The translations under genes and the position numbers were made by a program. DNA of 64,000 nt from Bacillus sp. EB106-08-02-XG196 (GTDB taxonomy: Bacteria; Bacillota; Bacilli; Bacillales; Cytobacillaceae): assembly GCF_013396335.1 (NCBI RefSeq), contig NZ_JABWSY010000002.1, positions 186,296 to 250,295 on the forward strand, read 5' to 3'. Below are positions 62,236 to 64,000 of this stretch, in pieces (positions within the stretch are counted from its first letter, which is position 1; every line of letters starts with the position of its first letter). The notes beneath the pieces were generated by a model that saw nothing but the letters and a program-made list of their open reading frames with translations, had not been told where the DNA came from and made no database searches.

Positions 62236-63374
62236 TTTTCTACGAGCTCAGATATTTCTTTTGTTTCTAAATTAATGATTTTTTCAAAACGATTTCCATA
62301 CAGTGCAGCTTCCCCAGTAGGTGAGAGCAGAATTGGTTCATTCTTCTGTCCTTGTAAAATCATATCGCTGTCACCCTTATTAATATCATAGCTTACAAGT
62401 TCAAAGCCTTCTGTGTAAGCATCGGATTCTACACTTTTTATGGGCTTAAAGGTAATGAATTTCCCTTTACTTTCATTAAAGTCATGGTAAGGAACTAACC
62501 AGCCTGAGAACATTGTCAGATGAGGGATAGAAAAAGAAAATAGCTGCTTTTTGTCCTTATTATAAAAACGATATGATGCTTGTAACTGCTCCTCATCTTC
62601 GGCGGTGACAGTCATTAGAGTATTTTGATAGGATGAGAACTGAAGTACATCATTGAATAGTACTTCCTCACTTTCTACTCCCATTTTCTTTAACATGAGT
62701 GGCGCAAAAAGTGAAGGGCTCGTTTCATCCCATTTCAGATAGGCCACTTCATCTTTCCCTATCCACTTAATAAATGGCTGAGGAATTGATAATTCAGTTG
62801 TTTTACTTTGTTCAATATTAAGCAGAAGCATTTGATATGTCCAATCTTCATTAAAAGAAGAGATTAGAATCTCCGACTCATTAAATGGGTTCCATTCAAA
62901 GGCTAATTCATACGAGGGGAAAGATTTCTTTATTCGTTCAGAGCCCTCAGGAGATAGGATGATAACCTGTCCTTCATAGGTGGAAGGAGAAGTTTGTATT
63001 AGTATATTCTTTTTTGATGGGCTAACCTGTAAGGTGACAATTGGGTCCTCACACTTATATAGTAATTCACTTTTACCAGTTAAAAGATTATAAAAATATA
63101 CAGATGATGATTGCTCAAGATTAGTAATATAGAGTAACTGATGGTCAGAAAACCAGCTCCCTATTTTATAGAATTCACCTTTAGGAATTTCAATTGGGAG
63201 TTTCCAAGCTTCTACTGGCTGAGAGGGTTTGTTATGACCCTTATCAATTTCTTTAGAAGGGCTGGGCTTGGCATCTTGTTGGTGCGTGCAAGCACTAAAT
63301 AAGGAGACAAAAATGAGTAAAAACATGATTTGGAACATATATTTAATATTCATTTTACTACTATTTAAACCCAC
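62232..63374 (-). CDS. yqgU: YqgU-like lipoprotein (beta-propeller)
   Basis: A 380-residue lipoprotein: signal peptide with lipobox LFSACTHQQ, then a repetitive beta-rich domain with propeller-like strands (YITNLEQSSSVYFYNLLTGK, VSPSKKNILIQTSPSTY, LSPTGEAALYGNRFEK). GTG 63374 has GGAGG at 6 nt; ATG 63353 is an alternative. Function unknown; the synteny with yqgT/yqgX agrees. Confidence 0.85.
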   Translation of the reverse strand: MGLNSSKMNIKYMFQIMFLLIFVSLFSACTHQQDAKPSPSKEIDKGHNKPSQPVEAWKLPIEIPKGEFYKIGSWFSDHQLLYITNLEQSSSVYFYNLLTGKSELLYKCEDPIVTLQVSPSKKNILIQTSPSTYEGQVIILSPEGSERIKKSFPSYELAFEWNPFNESEILISSFNEDWTYQMLLLNIEQSKTTELSIPQPFIKWIGKDEVAYLKWDETSPSLFAPLMLKKMGVESEEVLFNDVLQFSSYQNTLMTVTAEDEEQLQASYRFYNKDKKQLFSFSIPHLTMFSGWLVPYHDFNESKGKFITFKPIKSVESDAYTEGFELVSYDINKGDSDMILQGQKNEPILLSPTGEAALYGNRFEKIINLETKEISELVEK

Positions 63375-63460
63375 TTTTCTCCTCCCTCCCATTTCTTCTT
63401 AATAATTAGTACGTTATTATTACAAAAATGTTTCAATAATAACAGAATTATTTTAAAAAT

Positions 63461-63492
63461 AAGAAAAAAGTCGCAGCTGTACGACTTTTCTT
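63461..63492 (-). terminator. terminator after the yqgT-like gene
   Basis: AAGAAAAAAGTCG...CGACTTTTCTT stem 73 bp past the peptidase stop. Confidence 0.75.
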
Positions 63493-63564
63493 ATTTTCAA
63501 ATAACCATCACAATAGTTTATTTTAATGTCATTGATTTCATTTTACAAGTAGTGGAAGTACTAT

Positions 63565-64000
63565 TTACAAATAAAGTGAGGCTAGAAAAATACCCTCAAC
63601 TTTTTGGAGAATGTCATTAAATTGAGATAGGGGCAATGGATTTATTCCCCTTCCAAGTTCTAAAGTAAAACCAGGGCGTTTAAACTCTTGAATATACCAA
63701 TCCTTGAATCCCGCATGACTATCTACATTTCGTATCGCCTTGTATCCACTGACTCGTTCGAATTCCTTTGCCAGGACTTCTGATTCTGGAGGTTCGAAGC
63801 CTTCATATCCCCAATAGAACTCTTCGCCTTGAGTATGAAAGGCCAGAATTCGATCGTAATGATTTTCTTTCATTAAATCTGCCATCGCAATTGCTTCTGG
63901 TTCTGATAATGAAGACTTGCCTGGATAATCTCTAGGTGCAGGAGACTTAGGCTCCTTCCGCTCCTGCTCAATCTCCCAATTCGCCGGAAACTGGTTGTTT
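63565..64000 (-). CDS. yqgT: M14 family zinc carboxypeptidase, YqgT-like (5' part missing at window edge)
   Basis: The C-terminal 145 codons are visible. The open frame continues to the right edge (NNQFPANWEIEQERKEPKSP), so the gene is truncated by the window. The segments LAFHTQGEEFYWGYEGFEPP and NVDSHAGFKDWYIQEFKRPG, then FTLELGRGINPLP, match gamma-D-glutamyl-diamino acid endopeptidase I-type M14 enzymes; the conserved Glu in FTLELG is the expected catalytic base. It probably cleaves cell-wall peptides. Confidence 0.85.
   Translation of the reverse strand, partial: NNQFPANWEIEQERKEPKSPAPRDYPGKSSLSEPEAIAMADLMKENHYDRILAFHTQGEEFYWGYEGFEPPESEVLAKEFERVSGYKAIRNVDSHAGFKDWYIQEFKRPGFTLELGRGINPLPLSQFNDILQKVEGIFLASLYL

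Noticed and set aside
1..64000. tRNA, rRNA or CRISPR loci
   Set aside because: No cloverleaf, rRNA motif or regularly spaced repeat array was seen on reading both strands.

Overview
The window is low-GC Firmicute DNA from an aerobic, endospore-forming member of the Bacillaceae (a Bacillus/Neobacillus-type genome, judged from gene content and order only). The backbone follows the Bacillus subtilis yqg-yqh segment: nusB, yqhY, accC, accB, the eight-gene spoIIIA operon, efp, yqhT, yqhR, yqhP, yqhO, then (after an accessory stretch) lipM (yqhM), yqhL, gcvPB-gcvPA-gcvT with a tandem glycine riboswitch, yqhH, yqhG, yqzE, comGG to comGA, and yqgY/X/W/U/T-like genes. nusB (left edge) and the yqgT-like peptidase (right edge) are cut by the window.

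Layout. 1-8.2 kb: fatty-acid biotin carboxylase genes and the SpoIIIA channel operon, which has a near-consensus sigma-E promoter. 8.3-18.8 kb: a block placed between spoIIIAA and efp that encodes a complete variant System I (Ccm) cytochrome c maturation pathway (CcmE, F, H, I-like, A, B, C, a 41-residue CcmD-like peptide, and a CcmG/ResA-like thioredoxin), plus two membrane proteins with a predicted extracellular domain. Upstream of it is a two-gene unit: a PCYCGC-motif lipoprotein and a membrane-anchored di-heme cytochrome c. 18.9-24 kb: efp, peptidase, patatin, spore photoproduct lyase. 24-34.2 kb: a copper-handling cluster (HMA-TauE-cupredoxin fusion, CopA, a duplicated-domain lipoprotein, a two-component system, CopZ with a CsoR-like operator, a CcdA-like membrane protein) and a chromate transporter. 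34.2-42.45 kb: an inserted, decayed Tn7-like element. 42.5-64 kb: class II ribonucleotide reductase and the conserved backbone.

Two observations stand out. First, the PCYCGC lipoprotein gene does not end at its in-frame TGA. The reading frame continues for 44 more codons, the TGA sits where relatives (as I recall them) have the first Cys of a CxxC motif, and a SECIS-like hairpin with a G in its apical loop lies directly downstream. This is a strong candidate for a selenocysteine lipoprotein co-transcribed with a c-type cytochrome. Second, the 34,202-42,452 segment has matching TGTAG...CTACA ends, 20-bp end repeats, a tnsA fragment reading inward from the right end, tnsD fragments and flanking GGACAT duplications. 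Removing it restores a perfect terminator hairpin between chrA and nrdJ. Its right end lies 21 bp past the nrdJ stop codon, the same geometry as Tn7 at glmS.

Functionally, the cytochrome, Ccm and copper modules suggest a respiratory chain with c-type haem and copper enzymes encoded partly elsewhere. The island carries a collagen-like secreted protein, membrane proteins, a secreted protein of unknown function and a comK pseudogene, but no complete transposition machinery. I saw no tRNA, rRNA or CRISPR array.
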